A DNA stretch of 64,000 nt, from the NCBI GenBank assembly GCA_937888595.1, contig CALARK010000008.1:1-64000 (forward strand), given 5' to 3'. How positions within the stretch are numbered: position 1 is the first letter of the stretch; every line of letters starts with the position of its first letter. Position numbers and translations under genes: made by a program. The DNA comes from an uncultured Sterolibacteriaceae bacterium (GTDB lineage Bacteria; Pseudomonadota; Gammaproteobacteria; Burkholderiales; Rhodocyclaceae). The notes under the pieces were generated by a model, which did not search any database, was not told where the DNA came from, and saw only the letters and a list, made by a program, of their open reading frames with translations. This document shows, piece after piece, positions 36,339 to 45,495 of this stretch.

Positions 36339-37283
36339 ATGGCAGGACAGGCGCGCGCGATTCCCGGGGGAACGGTAGCGGAACAGGCAGCCGCCTGGTT
36401 GCTGCGTCTGAACGAGTCATCCTGCTCCGACGATGACCGCCGCGCGTTCGACGCATGGCTTGGCGCTTCCGACCGGCATGCGGAGGAATACCGGCGCTTC
36501 CAGCATCTGTGGCACCGACTCGACGGCATTCCAGCCGCCAAAAAGGCGAACCGTTCCGGGCGGGTCGCCGCCTTCGTGGCAGCCATGGCGCTCGGCATCG
36601 GCCTGCTGATCGACTGGCACTTGGGTGGGCCCGCCGCCACGACCGAGGAAACGTTCACCACCGCTATCGGCGAAACGCGGCAGGTGGTGCTGGCCGACGG
36701 CACGACGGTGGACCTCAACGCGGATTCTCGGCTGGTCGCGACCCTGGATTCCGCGACGCGACGCATCCGCGTCGAGCGTGGCGAGGCGCTGTTCGCCGTG
36801 GCCGACGATCCGGCGCGGTCCTTCGAGGTGCGGGCCGGCGCCGGCGTGTTGCGCGACATCGGCACGACCTTCGACGTAGCGCTGGCCGGCGAGAAGGTGA
36901 CAGTCGGCGTGATCGAAGGTGCCGTGGAAGTGCGGCTGCCCGGATCGCATGAAAAGGCTGTCATCGGCGGCGGTGAGCGGATCACGTATTCGCCCGCCGG
37001 CCTGTCGCCGCCGGGACGTTTCGACGGGGAGGCTGCGACGGCCTGGCGTGCCGGCCGCTTCGTCTTCCGCGAGATACCGCTGAGCGAAGTGGTCGAACAG
37101 TTGAATCTGCACCATGAGCGCCGCACCGTGCTGGCCGATGCCCGCCTCGCCCGCCTGCGCGTGAGTGGCGCCTTCCGCATCGCGGATCGGGACGGGCTGC
37201 TGACCGCGATCGAGGCGCTCTACCCCGTGCGCCGCGAAGAAACGGGAGCGGAAACGCGGCTCGTCCCCAAAGGACGACGCTAA
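36339..37283 (+). CDS. FecR-type anti-sigma/signal-transfer protein
   Basis: The 314-aa inner-membrane regulator that holds the ECF sigma factor. The N-terminal cytoplasmic domain has the typical AAAWLLRLNESSCSDDDRRAF and AFDAWLGASDRHAEEY. One membrane helix is near residues 70-90 (VAAFVAAMALGIGLLIDW). The periplasmic FecR domain is DGTTVDLNADSRLV, RRIRVERGEALFAV, GTTFDVAL. The C-terminal secretin/TonB-like short domain receives the receptor signal. Confidence 0.92.
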   Translation: MAGQARAIPGGTVAEQAAAWLLRLNESSCSDDDRRAFDAWLGASDRHAEEYRRFQHLWHRLDGIPAAKKANRSGRVAAFVAAMALGIGLLIDWHLGGPAATTEETFTTAIGETRQVVLADGTTVDLNADSRLVATLDSATRRIRVERGEALFAVADDPARSFEVRAGAGVLRDIGTTFDVALAGEKVTVGVIEGAVEVRLPGSHEKAVIGGGERITYSPAGLSPPGRFDGEAATAWRAGRFVFREIPLSEVVEQLNLHHERRTVLADARLARLRVSGAFRIADRDGLLTAIEALYPVRREETGAETRLVPKGRR

Positions 37284-37286
37284 CGC

Positions 37287-37300
37287 GACGTCATGATGTC
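37287..37300. other. near-palindrome after fecR
   Basis: GACGTCATGATGTC is palindromic except for one pair. It lies between fecR and the receptor gene and could be an operator or part of a terminator; I see no consensus Fur box in this gap. Confidence 0.3.
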
Positions 37301-37381
37301 AGGGTTTTGCGGATTTTTTCGTCTTGTTGTTTGAAGCCTCGCGCAGAGGCGATTCCAAGACTGGACGAAAAAGGAAGAAAC

Positions 37382-39745
37382 ATGCACGACCGCATCCGCA
37401 TCGCCGCCCTGCTCGCGGCTCTGTTCGCCGTGCCCGCACTGGCCCAGCAGACACAAGCCATCCGCATCGAGGCTCAGGATCTACCCTCGGCCTTGCGCAA
37501 GCTGGCCGACCAGACCGGGATTCAGCTGCTGTTCGACGCCGACGAGCTCAAGGGCGCCAGAACGTCAGGGCTGAATGGCACCCTGGCCCCGGAAGAGGCG
37601 CTACGCCGTCTTCTGGATGGCTCCCGTTACAGCTATCAACCCACCGGTGCCGGCACCTTCGTCGTGCGACGCCTGCCAAAACCTGAAGCTGCCCGGCCCG
37701 ATGCGACACTCGCCGAGGTGGTAGTAACGGCGGCCACGCGCACCCCGACCTCCCTGGCTCGCGTACCGGCCTCCGTCAGCGTTGTCACGCAGGAGGATTT
37801 CGAGGAACAACAAGCCGCAACGGTGTCGGCCGCGATGAAGAAACTGCCCAACGTCGAATTTGGCGGCGGGCCGCGCGTCAATGGTGAAGTTCCGGCCATT
37901 CGGGGAGTCTTTGGGCCCTCCATCACCCTGCTTGTCGATGGCGCGCGCCAGAACGATTCGACCTCGCCCAGCCTGAAGTCACCACTCTTCATCGACCCCT
38001 ACTTCCTGCACCAGGCCGAAGTGGTGCGCGGGCCAGCCTCCTCGCTGTACGGTTCTGGTGGCAATGGGGGCGTCATGTCGTTCACCACGCTATCCGCGCG
38101 CGATCTGCTCGCGCCGGGGCAAACCATCGGCGGCGGCGCGAAAGCGGCCTATAACGACGCGGACAAGTCATCGCGCCTGAATGCCCGTATCTATGGCGGC
38201 AACGACGTGGCCGATGGCCTGATCGCGCTGGGCTCCCACGACTGGAACAAGATTCGCCAGGGCGGCGGGAGTTATCTCGATCCCAACGACGGCGAGGCTG
38301 CGACGGGCCTCGTCAAGCTCGGCATCCAGCCGACTGCGGATGCCCGGATCGAGCTTTCGCACCAGTTCTACCAAAGCGACAACCTGCAAGTAAATAATGG
38401 ACAGGCCACGGACTACCGTACGGCCAATATCCCGCTCGACAAGCCGGCAATACAGATGGTCCATGTCGACCAGTCCAACACCGTACTGAAAGGCATGCTG
38501 GGCAAGGTCGATGGGGCGCCCGCCTTGGTGGCCACGCTCTACAAGACGACCTTGCAGTACGAGTCCGATCGCAGCCCCATTCCCACGGTCACCAACGTCC
38601 TCTACAGCAACACCAAAACGGATACCGACGGCGCGAGCCTGCAGGGGACGCATGTCTTCGACGGGACCGGCTGGGGGCGGCACCGGGTAACGGCGGGCAT
38701 TGACTACTTCAAGGACAAGCAGACAGCTGTCAGCGCTACAGCAGCCAATCCTTCCGCACCAAGCACGGTGACGCGGGACGGCGAACGCGATGTTACGGGC
38801 GTATTCATTCAGGATGAAATCACGCTGGGCGGCGGCTGGAGCCTGACGCCCAGCTTGCGATCCGACCGTTATGCAGCCTCCGTGGCGGATGGCAGCCTGG
38901 CAGACAACAGCGAATCGCGCGTATCCCCCAAGCTTTCTGTCGCGTGGCAGGACGGCAGTGGCCTGATGCTTTATGGCAACATCGGCGAAGCCTTCCGCGC
39001 GCCGACCATTGTCGAGCTCTACCAGAATCTCACCACCTATGCCCTGAACAACTTCCTGCCCAATCCGGCGCTGCGCCCGGAAATCGACAAAACGTTTGAG
39101 ATCGGGGCAAACTTCGGGCGCAAGTCCATATTCGTCGCCGACGACAACCTGAAGCTCCGCGCTTCACTGTTCAATTCTCGCGTTACCGATCTGATTTACA
39201 ACACGAGTCTGGGCGGCATGACGCCCACCGGTTTTATTCCTCCCGGCCAGAACTTTGCACTTTTCGCAGCCAACTGTGCCGCCACCGGCCTGAACTGCAA
39301 ATACCAATTCCAGAATGTGTCCGATGCCCGACGCAACGGGTTGGAAATCGAAGGCGGATACAAGCTCGGCAAATGGCAGTTCAACGCTGCTTACAGCCGT
39401 GTGCGTGTCGAAAATCGCGACAACGGTGACAAACTCTTTGCCTCGCCCGACAAGCTCAGCCTGCAAGTCCGCCGCCAGCTTCCCGCGCAGGACATAACGA
39501 TTTTCTGGAATACCACGGGTGTCGCCGCACAGGATTACGACTCGACCGTGCTGCGCCGCCGGCCGGGCTATGCCACCCACGATTTGTTCGTCAGCTGGAT
39601 GCCGGATGGCTGGAAATTCAAGCTCGATGCCGGCATCACCAACCTCTTCGACAAACGCTATTCCGCTTATCAATCGTCCAACGCCTATGCCTATACCTAT
39701 CAGGAAGGGCGCAGCCTCAAGCTGACGCTGAGCGCGGACTTCTAG
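37382..39745 (+). CDS. TonB-dependent outer-membrane receptor with N-terminal signalling domain
   Basis: The 787-aa protein starts at 37382 (MHDRIRIAALLAALFAVPALA, a signal peptide) with AAGGAAG upstream. An STN signalling domain (about residues 25-95; IEAQDLPSALRKLADQTGIQLLFD) shows it signals through FecR/FecI. The TonB box area (AEVVVTAA), the plug (VRGPASSLYGSGGNGGVMSF) and a 22-strand barrel ending in SADF follow. The plug resembles heme-type receptors, but the NosL-like neighbour makes copper or another metal possible. It is visibly less GC-biased than neighbouring genes, a hint of later arrival. Confidence 0.9.
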   Translation: MHDRIRIAALLAALFAVPALAQQTQAIRIEAQDLPSALRKLADQTGIQLLFDADELKGARTSGLNGTLAPEEALRRLLDGSRYSYQPTGAGTFVVRRLPKPEAARPDATLAEVVVTAATRTPTSLARVPASVSVVTQEDFEEQQAATVSAAMKKLPNVEFGGGPRVNGEVPAIRGVFGPSITLLVDGARQNDSTSPSLKSPLFIDPYFLHQAEVVRGPASSLYGSGGNGGVMSFTTLSARDLLAPGQTIGGGAKAAYNDADKSSRLNARIYGGNDVADGLIALGSHDWNKIRQGGGSYLDPNDGEAATGLVKLGIQPTADARIELSHQFYQSDNLQVNNGQATDYRTANIPLDKPAIQMVHVDQSNTVLKGMLGKVDGAPALVATLYKTTLQYESDRSPIPTVTNVLYSNTKTDTDGASLQGTHVFDGTGWGRHRVTAGIDYFKDKQTAVSATAANPSAPSTVTRDGERDVTGVFIQDEITLGGGWSLTPSLRSDRYAASVADGSLADNSESRVSPKLSVAWQDGSGLMLYGNIGEAFRAPTIVELYQNLTTYALNNFLPNPALRPEIDKTFEIGANFGRKSIFVADDNLKLRASLFNSRVTDLIYNTSLGGMTPTGFIPPGQNFALFAANCAATGLNCKYQFQNVSDARRNGLEIEGGYKLGKWQFNAAYSRVRVENRDNGDKLFASPDKLSLQVRRQLPAQDITIFWNTTGVAAQDYDSTVLRRRPGYATHDLFVSWMPDGWKFKLDAGITNLFDKRYSAYQSSNAYAYTYQEGRSLKLTLSADF

Positions 39746-39758
39746 CCGGAGGACAGCC

Positions 39759-40367
39759 ATGAAACGACGCGAAGCAATCAAGTTGTCGCTGCTCGCTGGT
39801 GCGGGTCTCGCCGTGCCGGTCGCATCCGCCGCGCCGGCCGCCTGCGAGAAGGAGACCGACGCCACGCCGGCCCAGTTCCTGCCCAAATTGCCGACCGATC
39901 CGGCGCCACAGGAAGACGATCTGGAGAAGTACCCGGATTGTCCCTACTGCGGCATGGACCGGCGCTACAACCACCGTGCCCGCATGCTCATCCACTATGG
40001 CAACGATGCCCCCGATCCCCTCTGCTCGATGCATTGCGGCGCGATCAGCCTGGCGCTCAATCTCTCGCTCGACCCAAAGGCCATCTACGTGGCCAACAAT
40101 GCAGTAGCCACTGATCCACGCCCTTTGGTCGAGGTCGGCAAGGCGACCTTTCTCGTCGGCAGCGACCTGCCCGGTGTCATGACCTGGAACAGCAAGGTCG
40201 CGTACGGGGATGCCGATGCGGCATCAGCCGCCCAGAAAATACATGGTGGCCGCATCATGGATTTCCAGCAGACGCTGAAAGTGGCCTTCTCCGATCTCGC
40301 TGATGATCTGGAACGGATGCGCAAGGGGCGTGAAGAGCGCCGCCGCCGGGCCGCAAAGAAAGGTTGA
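39759..40367 (+). CDS. NosL-like exported copper-binding protein
   Basis: A 202-aa protein with a twin-arginine-like leader (KRREAIKLSLLAG). The mature part has the NosL-family copper motif C61-P-Y-C64-G-M66 (DCPYCGMDRR) and a second cluster C89-S-M-H-C93 (LCSMHCGAISLAL). NosL delivers Cu(I) to nitrous oxide reductase, but no nos genes are in the window. It lies 13 bp after the TonB receptor, so the cassette may handle copper. The C-terminus is highly basic. Confidence 0.82.
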   Translation: MKRREAIKLSLLAGAGLAVPVASAAPAACEKETDATPAQFLPKLPTDPAPQEDDLEKYPDCPYCGMDRRYNHRARMLIHYGNDAPDPLCSMHCGAISLALNLSLDPKAIYVANNAVATDPRPLVEVGKATFLVGSDLPGVMTWNSKVAYGDADAASAAQKIHGGRIMDFQQTLKVAFSDLADDLERMRKGREERRRRAAKKG

Positions 40368-40370
40368 CAC

Positions 40371-41129
40371 ATGAAGGTCATCGTCTTTGTCCTGTCGTTC
40401 TGGTTGGCCGCATTCGGATTCGCCGGCGCCGAGGTCTTCCGCGATTGCACGGACTGCCCGGAGATGGTGTCCCTGCCAGCCGGCAAGTTCACGATGGGCG
40501 CGATGGGGGGACGCGGGCAGGAACCCGCCCATGCCGTCACGGTTGCGGCCTTCGCCATCGGAAAGTTCGAAGTCACGCAGGGTGAGTGGCGGGCGCTGAT
40601 GGGAAACAATCCGTCGAAGTTCTCCGATTGCGGCGAGCGCTGTCCGGTCGAACGCATCAACTGGCATGACGCCCGCACCTTCGTCGAGCGCCTGAGCACG
40701 AAAACCGGCAAGACCTATCGCCTGCCGTCGGAAGCGGAATGGGAATACGCCTGCCGCGCAAATGGCGACAGCGGATGGTGCGGCGGCGACGAATTCGTCC
40801 AGGTCGCCTGGATCGGCAAGCTGCGCGACGGCCCGCGCTCCGTCGGCGGCATGCGGCCGAACGCCTGGGGACTCTTCGACATGAGCGGCAACGTCTGGGA
40901 GTGGACGCAGGATTGCGCCCATGTCGACTACCAGGGTGCGCCCGCTGACGGCAATGCATGGGAAGCCGGAGCCTGCGCGAGCCGCATGTTGCGCGGCGGT
41001 TCCTGGCTCACCCGCCCGCAATATGGCCGCACCACGATCCGTTTCGGCTTCTCGGCAGACTACCGGACTGCCGATTTTGGTTTTCGCGTGGCCAGAAGCA
41101 TCGATCCTGCGGCTGGCACGGGAAACTGA
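40371..41129 (+). CDS. exported SUMF1-fold (formylglycine-generating-enzyme-like) protein
   Basis: A 252-aa protein with a signal peptide and the FGE-sulfatase fold: SLPAGKFTMGA, YRLPSEAEWEYACRA, WGLFDMSGNVWEW, MLRGGSWLTRPQYGR and DFGFRVAR. True FGE has two catalytic cysteines after the RGGSW motif that bind copper; here that segment contains none, so formylglycine formation is unlikely. It may be a binding or other modifying member of the fold. It begins 3 bp after the NosL-like stop and is probably co-transcribed. Confidence 0.85.
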   Translation: MKVIVFVLSFWLAAFGFAGAEVFRDCTDCPEMVSLPAGKFTMGAMGGRGQEPAHAVTVAAFAIGKFEVTQGEWRALMGNNPSKFSDCGERCPVERINWHDARTFVERLSTKTGKTYRLPSEAEWEYACRANGDSGWCGGDEFVQVAWIGKLRDGPRSVGGMRPNAWGLFDMSGNVWEWTQDCAHVDYQGAPADGNAWEAGACASRMLRGGSWLTRPQYGRTTIRFGFSADYRTADFGFRVARSIDPAAGTGN

Positions 41130-41212
41130 CCAAAATCGGGGCAGACCGGACGGTATTCATACATCAGCTACGACCTGATACGCCGCTTTCACTTCAACAG
41201 GGCGGCAGACGA

Positions 41213-41548
41213 TCAGTCGGGAAAATGGATCGCCAGCCAGACGGTAGGGCGATCCGCCGCCGTCCGGTCCACCCGGTGGCGCCTGTGCGGGGCGATGTAG
41301 AGCCACTCGCCTGGCGCGAGCGACCGGACATCGCCATCCTCGAACCGCACCTCCGCCGCGCCCTGCAGGAGGAGCACCCACTCGGCGGTCTCCTGGTCGT
41401 ACCAGAACCCGGGCGGGCTGGACTGCCCCGTCGAAACGATCCGTTCGATGCGCAGCCCGGGTCTTTCCAGCAGCGTGTCGAAGCGTTCGGCATCCGACGC
41501 GGAGGCGGGCAGGTCGGCGAACAGGTTGCGAAGATCCATGCCGGACAT
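41213..41548 (-). CDS. small cupin-domain protein (111 aa)
   Basis: A single-domain cupin with the N-terminal helical lead MDLRNLFADLPAS, the first cupin motif around EWVLLLQGAAEVRFEDGD and the second around PGEWLYIAPHRRHRVDRT. Enzymatic or ligand-binding function is unknown. It lies 22 bp after the methyltransferase gene on the same strand, so the two are probably co-transcribed. Beyond its stop is an 83-bp convergent gap. Confidence 0.8.
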   Translation of the reverse strand: MSGMDLRNLFADLPASASDAERFDTLLERPGLRIERIVSTGQSSPPGFWYDQETAEWVLLLQGAAEVRFEDGDVRSLAPGEWLYIAPHRRHRVDRTAADRPTVWLAIHFPD

Positions 41549-41570
41549 GGCGGACCGATGTCCTGTGCCC

Positions 41571-42203
41571 TTACACGAGCGGCTTGCGGGCGATGAGGCC
41601 GATCAGCGCGGAGCGCCCCTTGTGTCCCGCGCCTTCGGCGATGTCGTCCTCGTATTCCACCAGTTCCTCGATGGTCCAGTCGACGAACAGTTCGCGCAGG
41701 ATCGCCGGGGTATAGAGGTTCTCGACGGCCGAGGGGCCGCCGGTCCGGTACTCGAGCTGCCGGGGGGTATAGCCCTGCAGCAGGATGCGGCCGCCCGGTC
41801 GGGTGACCCATTTGAGGGCCGTTATCTGCCGGAGGCGTTCGGCCGGACCGACAAACTGGATGAAGATGCCGATCACCCAGTCGTAAGCATTGTGATGGCG
41901 GACCGGCGGCCAGTCGGGTGCGAGGATGTCGCCGATCTCGAACTTCACGCCGACCTTGCGGCCGGCAGCCAGCTTCCGGGCTTTTTCGACGGCGGCCTCG
42001 GTGATTTCGACCGCGGTTACGTCGAGCCCCTGCTCGGCCAGCCAGACCGAATTGCGCCCTTCGCCGTCGGCCACGCTCAGGGCCTTGCGGCCTTCGCGCA
42101 GCGCGTCCACGCGATGTTCGAGGAAGCGATTCGGCGCGACCCCGAACAGATAGTCGTCGCCGGCCGCACGGTATCGCTCGCTCCAGATGGCGTGCTGGCT
42201 CAT
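41571..42203 (-). CDS. class I SAM-dependent methyltransferase
   Basis: The start is set at 42203 (MSQHAIWSERYRAAGDDYLFG), giving 210 aa; the longer frame upstream overlaps the divergent gene. Motif I of the SAM site is ALSVADGEGRNSVWLAEQG, followed by VTAVEITEAAVEKARKLA. This matches the TehB-like/thiopurine-type small methyltransferases. The substrate is unknown. It is divergent from the TAXI-type gene. Confidence 0.82.
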   Translation of the reverse strand: MSQHAIWSERYRAAGDDYLFGVAPNRFLEHRVDALREGRKALSVADGEGRNSVWLAEQGLDVTAVEITEAAVEKARKLAAGRKVGVKFEIGDILAPDWPPVRHHNAYDWVIGIFIQFVGPAERLRQITALKWVTRPGGRILLQGYTPRQLEYRTGGPSAVENLYTPAILRELFVDWTIEELVEYEDDIAEGAGHKGRSALIGLIARKPLV

Positions 42204-42351
42204 CGTAGGGACCGGCAGGCGGGGAAGCAGCCTGACGTTTCGAAGGCTGGGACGGTATCGGTCATGGTCGGCCTCGACTGGCAGGTGGATGAAGGCACAA
42301 ATGATACACACCGTCTGGCGACCGTCATTTCGGAGTATCTTCAAGCGCAGC

Positions 42352-43725
42352 ATGCACGCATCCCCGCCCCCGCCACCTTCTTCCGACACGCAGCGCCGCC
42401 GGCATCGCCGGTTGCGCGAATACTCGACGCGCGACCTGCTGGCCGTCGGCATACCGCTGCTGCTCATCGTCATCGCCGGCTTCTGGTTCGCCTCGCGCTT
42501 CATCCAGCCGGCGCCGCCGGACAGCCTGGTGATCGCCACGGGCGGCGAAGGTGGGGCCTACCAGCGCTTCGGCGCCGCCTACAAGGACATCCTGTCCGGC
42601 TATGGCATCCACGTGGTCGAGCGCCCTTCGGCCGGCTCGCTCGATAACCTCGCGCAACTGCGCGATCCGGCCGGCGACGTGGCTGCCGGATTCGTGCAGG
42701 GCGGCTCGGCCCGCGTACAGGAAGGCGACGCCCTCGTTTCCCTCGGTGCCCTGTACCGCGAACCGCTGTGGATCTTCTACCGCGCCGGCCTGGGCGAACT
42801 GACCCGGCTCGACCAGCTCCGTGGCCGGCGCATCGCCGTCGGCAGCCCCGGCAGCGGCACGCGCCATCTCGCCCAGGAACTGCTCTACGCGAACCAGATC
42901 GACGCTGCCAATGCCCGCCTGCTCGACCATGGCGGACTCGGGCTCGCCGACGCCTTCGCCAAAGGGGAAATCGACGCCGCCTTCGTCATCGGGCCGACCG
43001 AGTCCGCCACGGTCTGGACGCTGCTGCACACGCCCGGCCTCGCCCTGATGGACCTCGCCCAGGCCGAGGCCTATACCCGGCTGTTCCCCTATCTATCCGT
43101 CTTGGTGCTGCCGCGCGGCGTGATCGACCTGGCGGCCGACCGGCCCGCCAGGGACGTCCACCTGCTCGCCGCCGACGCCGCGCTGGTGATCCGCGAGGAC
43201 ATGCACCCGGCGCTGGTCGACCTGCTGATGCAGGCCCTCGTTGAAACCCACAGCGGGCCGGGCATTTTCCAGAAGCCCGGCGAATTTCCCCGTGCAATTG
43301 CCGGCAACAGCGGCGCCGACTTTCCGATCGCGCCCGAAGCGGCGCGCTACTACAAGTCGGGCAAGCCCTGGCTGCAGCGCTACCTGCCCTTCTGGGCGGC
43401 GACGCTGGTCGATCGCATGGTGGTGATGCTGATCCCCCTGTTCGCCGTCCTGCTGCCCGTCCTGAAATTCGCACCGGGGCTCTACACCTGGCGCGTGCGT
43501 TCGCGCATCTACCGGCGCTATGGCGAACTGAAATTCATCGAGGCCGAAGTCGAGGCAGACTCTTCACGGCGCACGCCGGAGGAATGGCTGCGGCGCGTGG
43601 ATGCGATCGAACGCGATGTGAACAGCCTGCCGATGCCTCTGGCCTTCGCCGACATGGTGTACACGATGCGGCTGCACATCGGCCTGGTGCGGCAGGCCAT
43701 CCAGAAAAGGACTACAGCGACCTGA
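42352..43725 (+). CDS. membrane-anchored TAXI-family substrate-binding protein
   Basis: The 457-aa protein has an N-terminal membrane segment (about residues 28-48), a periplasmic TAXI-type binding domain (IATGGEGGAYQRFGAAYKDIL, GRRIAVGSPGSGTRHLAQELL), and a hydrophobic segment near residue 350 (MVVMLIPLFAVLLPVLKFAPG) with a cytoplasmic helical tail. TAXI proteins normally work with TRAP permeases, but no permease is nearby, and the C-terminal membrane part is unusual for a free binding protein. It may act as a sensor or unusual receptor. The start is chosen by homology; there is no clear ribosome site. Confidence 0.8.
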   Translation: MHASPPPPPSSDTQRRRHRRLREYSTRDLLAVGIPLLLIVIAGFWFASRFIQPAPPDSLVIATGGEGGAYQRFGAAYKDILSGYGIHVVERPSAGSLDNLAQLRDPAGDVAAGFVQGGSARVQEGDALVSLGALYREPLWIFYRAGLGELTRLDQLRGRRIAVGSPGSGTRHLAQELLYANQIDAANARLLDHGGLGLADAFAKGEIDAAFVIGPTESATVWTLLHTPGLALMDLAQAEAYTRLFPYLSVLVLPRGVIDLAADRPARDVHLLAADAALVIREDMHPALVDLLMQALVETHSGPGIFQKPGEFPRAIAGNSGADFPIAPEAARYYKSGKPWLQRYLPFWAATLVDRMVVMLIPLFAVLLPVLKFAPGLYTWRVRSRIYRRYGELKFIEAEVEADSSRRTPEEWLRRVDAIERDVNSLPMPLAFADMVYTMRLHIGLVRQAIQKRTTAT

Positions 43726-44200
43726 TCTTGTCCAGCAGGGCGGTGGTCGAACGCTGGTGGATGAAGGGGATGGAGTGCACCTGCCCGCCCCGGCCCAGTA
43801 CGTCGGCAGCGCCGACGATCTTGTCGACCGGCCAGTCGCCGCCCTTGACGAGGATGTCGGGCCGGCAGTCGAGAATACGCTGCAGCGGCGTGTCCTCGTC
43901 GAACCAGGTGACCAGCGACACGCATTCGAGCGCGGCCAGCACGGCCATGCGGTCTTCCAACGCATTCACCGGCCGATCGTCACCCTTGCCGAGGCGCCTG
44001 ACCGAGGCATCGGAGTTGACGGCGACGATCAGGCTGGCGCCGAGCGCGCGCGCCTGGGCGAGATAGGTGACATGGCCGCGATGCAGGATATCGAAACAGC
44101 CGTTGGTGAACACCCGCGGCTTGGGCAGCAGGGCACAGCGCGCGGCCAGTTCGGCCGGCGGGCAGCATTTGGTTTCGAACGCGGGGGGGGTGTAGTTCAC
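43712..44200 (-). CDS. hldC: heptose 1-phosphate adenylyltransferase (RfaE2/HldC type)
   Basis: A 162-aa stand-alone nucleotidyltransferase that makes ADP-heptose for LPS core. It has the cytidylyltransferase-like motif RVFTNGCFDILHRGHVTYL (HxGH), NSDASVRRLGKGDDRPVN and the ISTTxx-like HQRSTTALLDKI. In E. coli the activity is the C-terminal half of HldE; here it is a separate gene. Its 3' end overlaps the TAXI gene by 14 bp, and the stop of dolP upstream overlaps its start by 4 bp. Confidence 0.92.
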   Translation of the reverse strand: MNYTPPAFETKCCPPAELAARCALLPKPRVFTNGCFDILHRGHVTYLAQARALGASLIVAVNSDASVRRLGKGDDRPVNALEDRMAVLAALECVSLVTWFDEDTPLQRILDCRPDILVKGGDWPVDKIVGAADVLGRGGQVHSIPFIHQRSTTALLDKIRSL

Positions 44201-44832
44201 TGCACGGGTGCGGCGGCGGGCGGCTGCGCCGGTGCCTGCGGGCTGAGCCGGCGTGCCTCTTCCTCGCTGATCACCTCGAAGACGCGCACGACCTTCTGCA
44301 CCCCGCCCGTGGTCCGGGCGATCTCGACCGCCGCGGCCGACTCGGCCTGCGTCACGAGGCCCATCAGGTAGACCACGGAGTTTTCGGTGATGACCTTGAC
44401 GTGGTTGGCGGCGAATCGGTTCGCATCGATGAAGCGCGCCTTGACCTTGGAGGTGATGAAGACGTCGTTGCTGCGCGAGGTCAGCGAGCTGACGCCGGCG
44501 ACCTGCAGCTCGTTGCTGATCGCCTTGACGTTCGCCACACCCGATACGAGCTTCTCGATATCCGCCCGGGTCGCGGCGTCGGGCACCTCGCCGGTCAGGA
44601 GGACCGTGCGGTTGTAGCTGGTCACATTGAGGTGCACCCGGTCGCCGTACTTTTCGGCAACGCGATTCACCGCGCGGATCTCGATGCCCTCGTCGGTCAG
44701 CTGCACTTCCGTCAGGCGCCGGTCGGCGTAGGACAGCGCCCCCGCGCCGACACCGACAGCGGCGGCGCCGAAGCAGCCGGCGAGAACGGGGGCCAGGGCG
44801 GCGAGGAGGATCAGGGTGCGAATATTCATCAT
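44197..44832 (-). CDS. dolP: BON-domain outer-membrane lipoprotein DolP (YraP)
   Basis: The 211-aa product starts at 44832 with lipobox LAGCF. Two BON domains follow (about residues 45-115 and 125-190; LNVTSYNRTVLLTGEVPDAATRADIEKLV and VKARFIDANRFAANHVKVITENSVVYLMG). DolP supports outer-membrane integrity and amidase activity at the divisome. The C-terminus is Pro/Ala-rich. The start overlaps the SIS gene stop (ATGA), as expected for the conserved yraN-diaA-dolP order. Confidence 0.9.
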   Translation of the reverse strand: MMNIRTLILLAALAPVLAGCFGAAAVGVGAGALSYADRRLTEVQLTDEGIEIRAVNRVAEKYGDRVHLNVTSYNRTVLLTGEVPDAATRADIEKLVSGVANVKAISNELQVAGVSSLTSRSNDVFITSKVKARFIDANRFAANHVKVITENSVVYLMGLVTQAESAAAVEIARTTGGVQKVVRVFEVISEEEARRLSPQAPAQPPAAAPVQ

Positions 44833-45422
44833 GTCGTTTCTCCGAGAATGAGGGCGTCGATGCCGTCGCAGAGGCAATGGATCGTCAGCAGGTGAACTTC
44901 CTGGATGCGGGCGGTGCGGTCGGCGGGCACGCACAGGTGGATATCTTGCGCCCCCAACATTGCAGCCATCTTGCCGCCGCCCTTGCCGGTCAGGGCGACG
45001 ATGCGCAGGTCGCGCTCCTGCGCGGCCTGCATCGCGGCCATGACGTTGGGCGAGTTGCCGGACGTCGAGATGGCGAGCAGCACGTCGCCGGCACGGCCCA
45101 GCGCGGCGACCTGCTTGGCGAAAATCTGGTCAAAGCTATAGTCGTTGCCGATCGAGGTCAGCGTCGAGGTATCGGTGGTCAGCGCGATGGCGGCCAGCGG
45201 CGGCCGCTCCTTCTCGAAGCGGTTGAGCAGTTCGGCGGCGAAGTGCTGGGAGTCGGCGGCCGAGCCGCCGTTGCCGCAGGCCATCACCTTGCCGCCAGCC
45301 GCCAGCGAACCCGCCATCAGGCGGACGGCCGCCTCGATGGGCGCGGCCATGGCGGCGAGCGCAGCCTGTTTGGTCGCGGCGCTGTCGGAAAATTGGGTCT
45401 GGATGCGTTGCTGTAAGGTCAT
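44829..45422 (-). CDS. SIS-domain protein (DiaA / phosphoheptose isomerase family)
   Basis: A 197-aa SIS-fold protein with GGKVMACGNGGSAADSQHFAAEL, LLAISTSGNSPNVMAAM and the C-terminal HLLTIHCLCDGIDALIL. The gene order yraN-SIS-dolP argues for DiaA, the DnaA-binding initiation factor. The neighbouring hldC and the close relationship to GmhA make phosphoheptose isomerase a real alternative; residues visible here do not decide between them. Confidence 0.85.
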   Translation of the reverse strand: MTLQQRIQTQFSDSAATKQAALAAMAAPIEAAVRLMAGSLAAGGKVMACGNGGSAADSQHFAAELLNRFEKERPPLAAIALTTDTSTLTSIGNDYSFDQIFAKQVAALGRAGDVLLAISTSGNSPNVMAAMQAAQERDLRIVALTGKGGGKMAAMLGAQDIHLCVPADRTARIQEVHLLTIHCLCDGIDALILGETT

Positions 45423-45495
45423 GGTCGCGCGATTCTAGCGAATCGGCCGGTCGCGCCTGACGCGGAACAGACAGGGCAATCAGGCGTCAATCAGC

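Noticed and set aside
35826..41129. A complete mobile element carrying the FecIR-receptor genes
   Set aside because: No integrase, transposase, direct repeats or tRNA attachment site is visible at the borders; only weak compositional hints exist.
41132..41154. Possible further copy of the 23-bp repeat
   Set aside because: Six mismatches of 23; too weak to count, although position and spacing are suggestive of a decayed copy.
43312..43326. GGCGCCGACTTTCCG resembling the end of the repeat in the TAXI gene
   Set aside because: Only the right half matches; the left half is unrelated, so it is treated as chance in GC-rich coding sequence.
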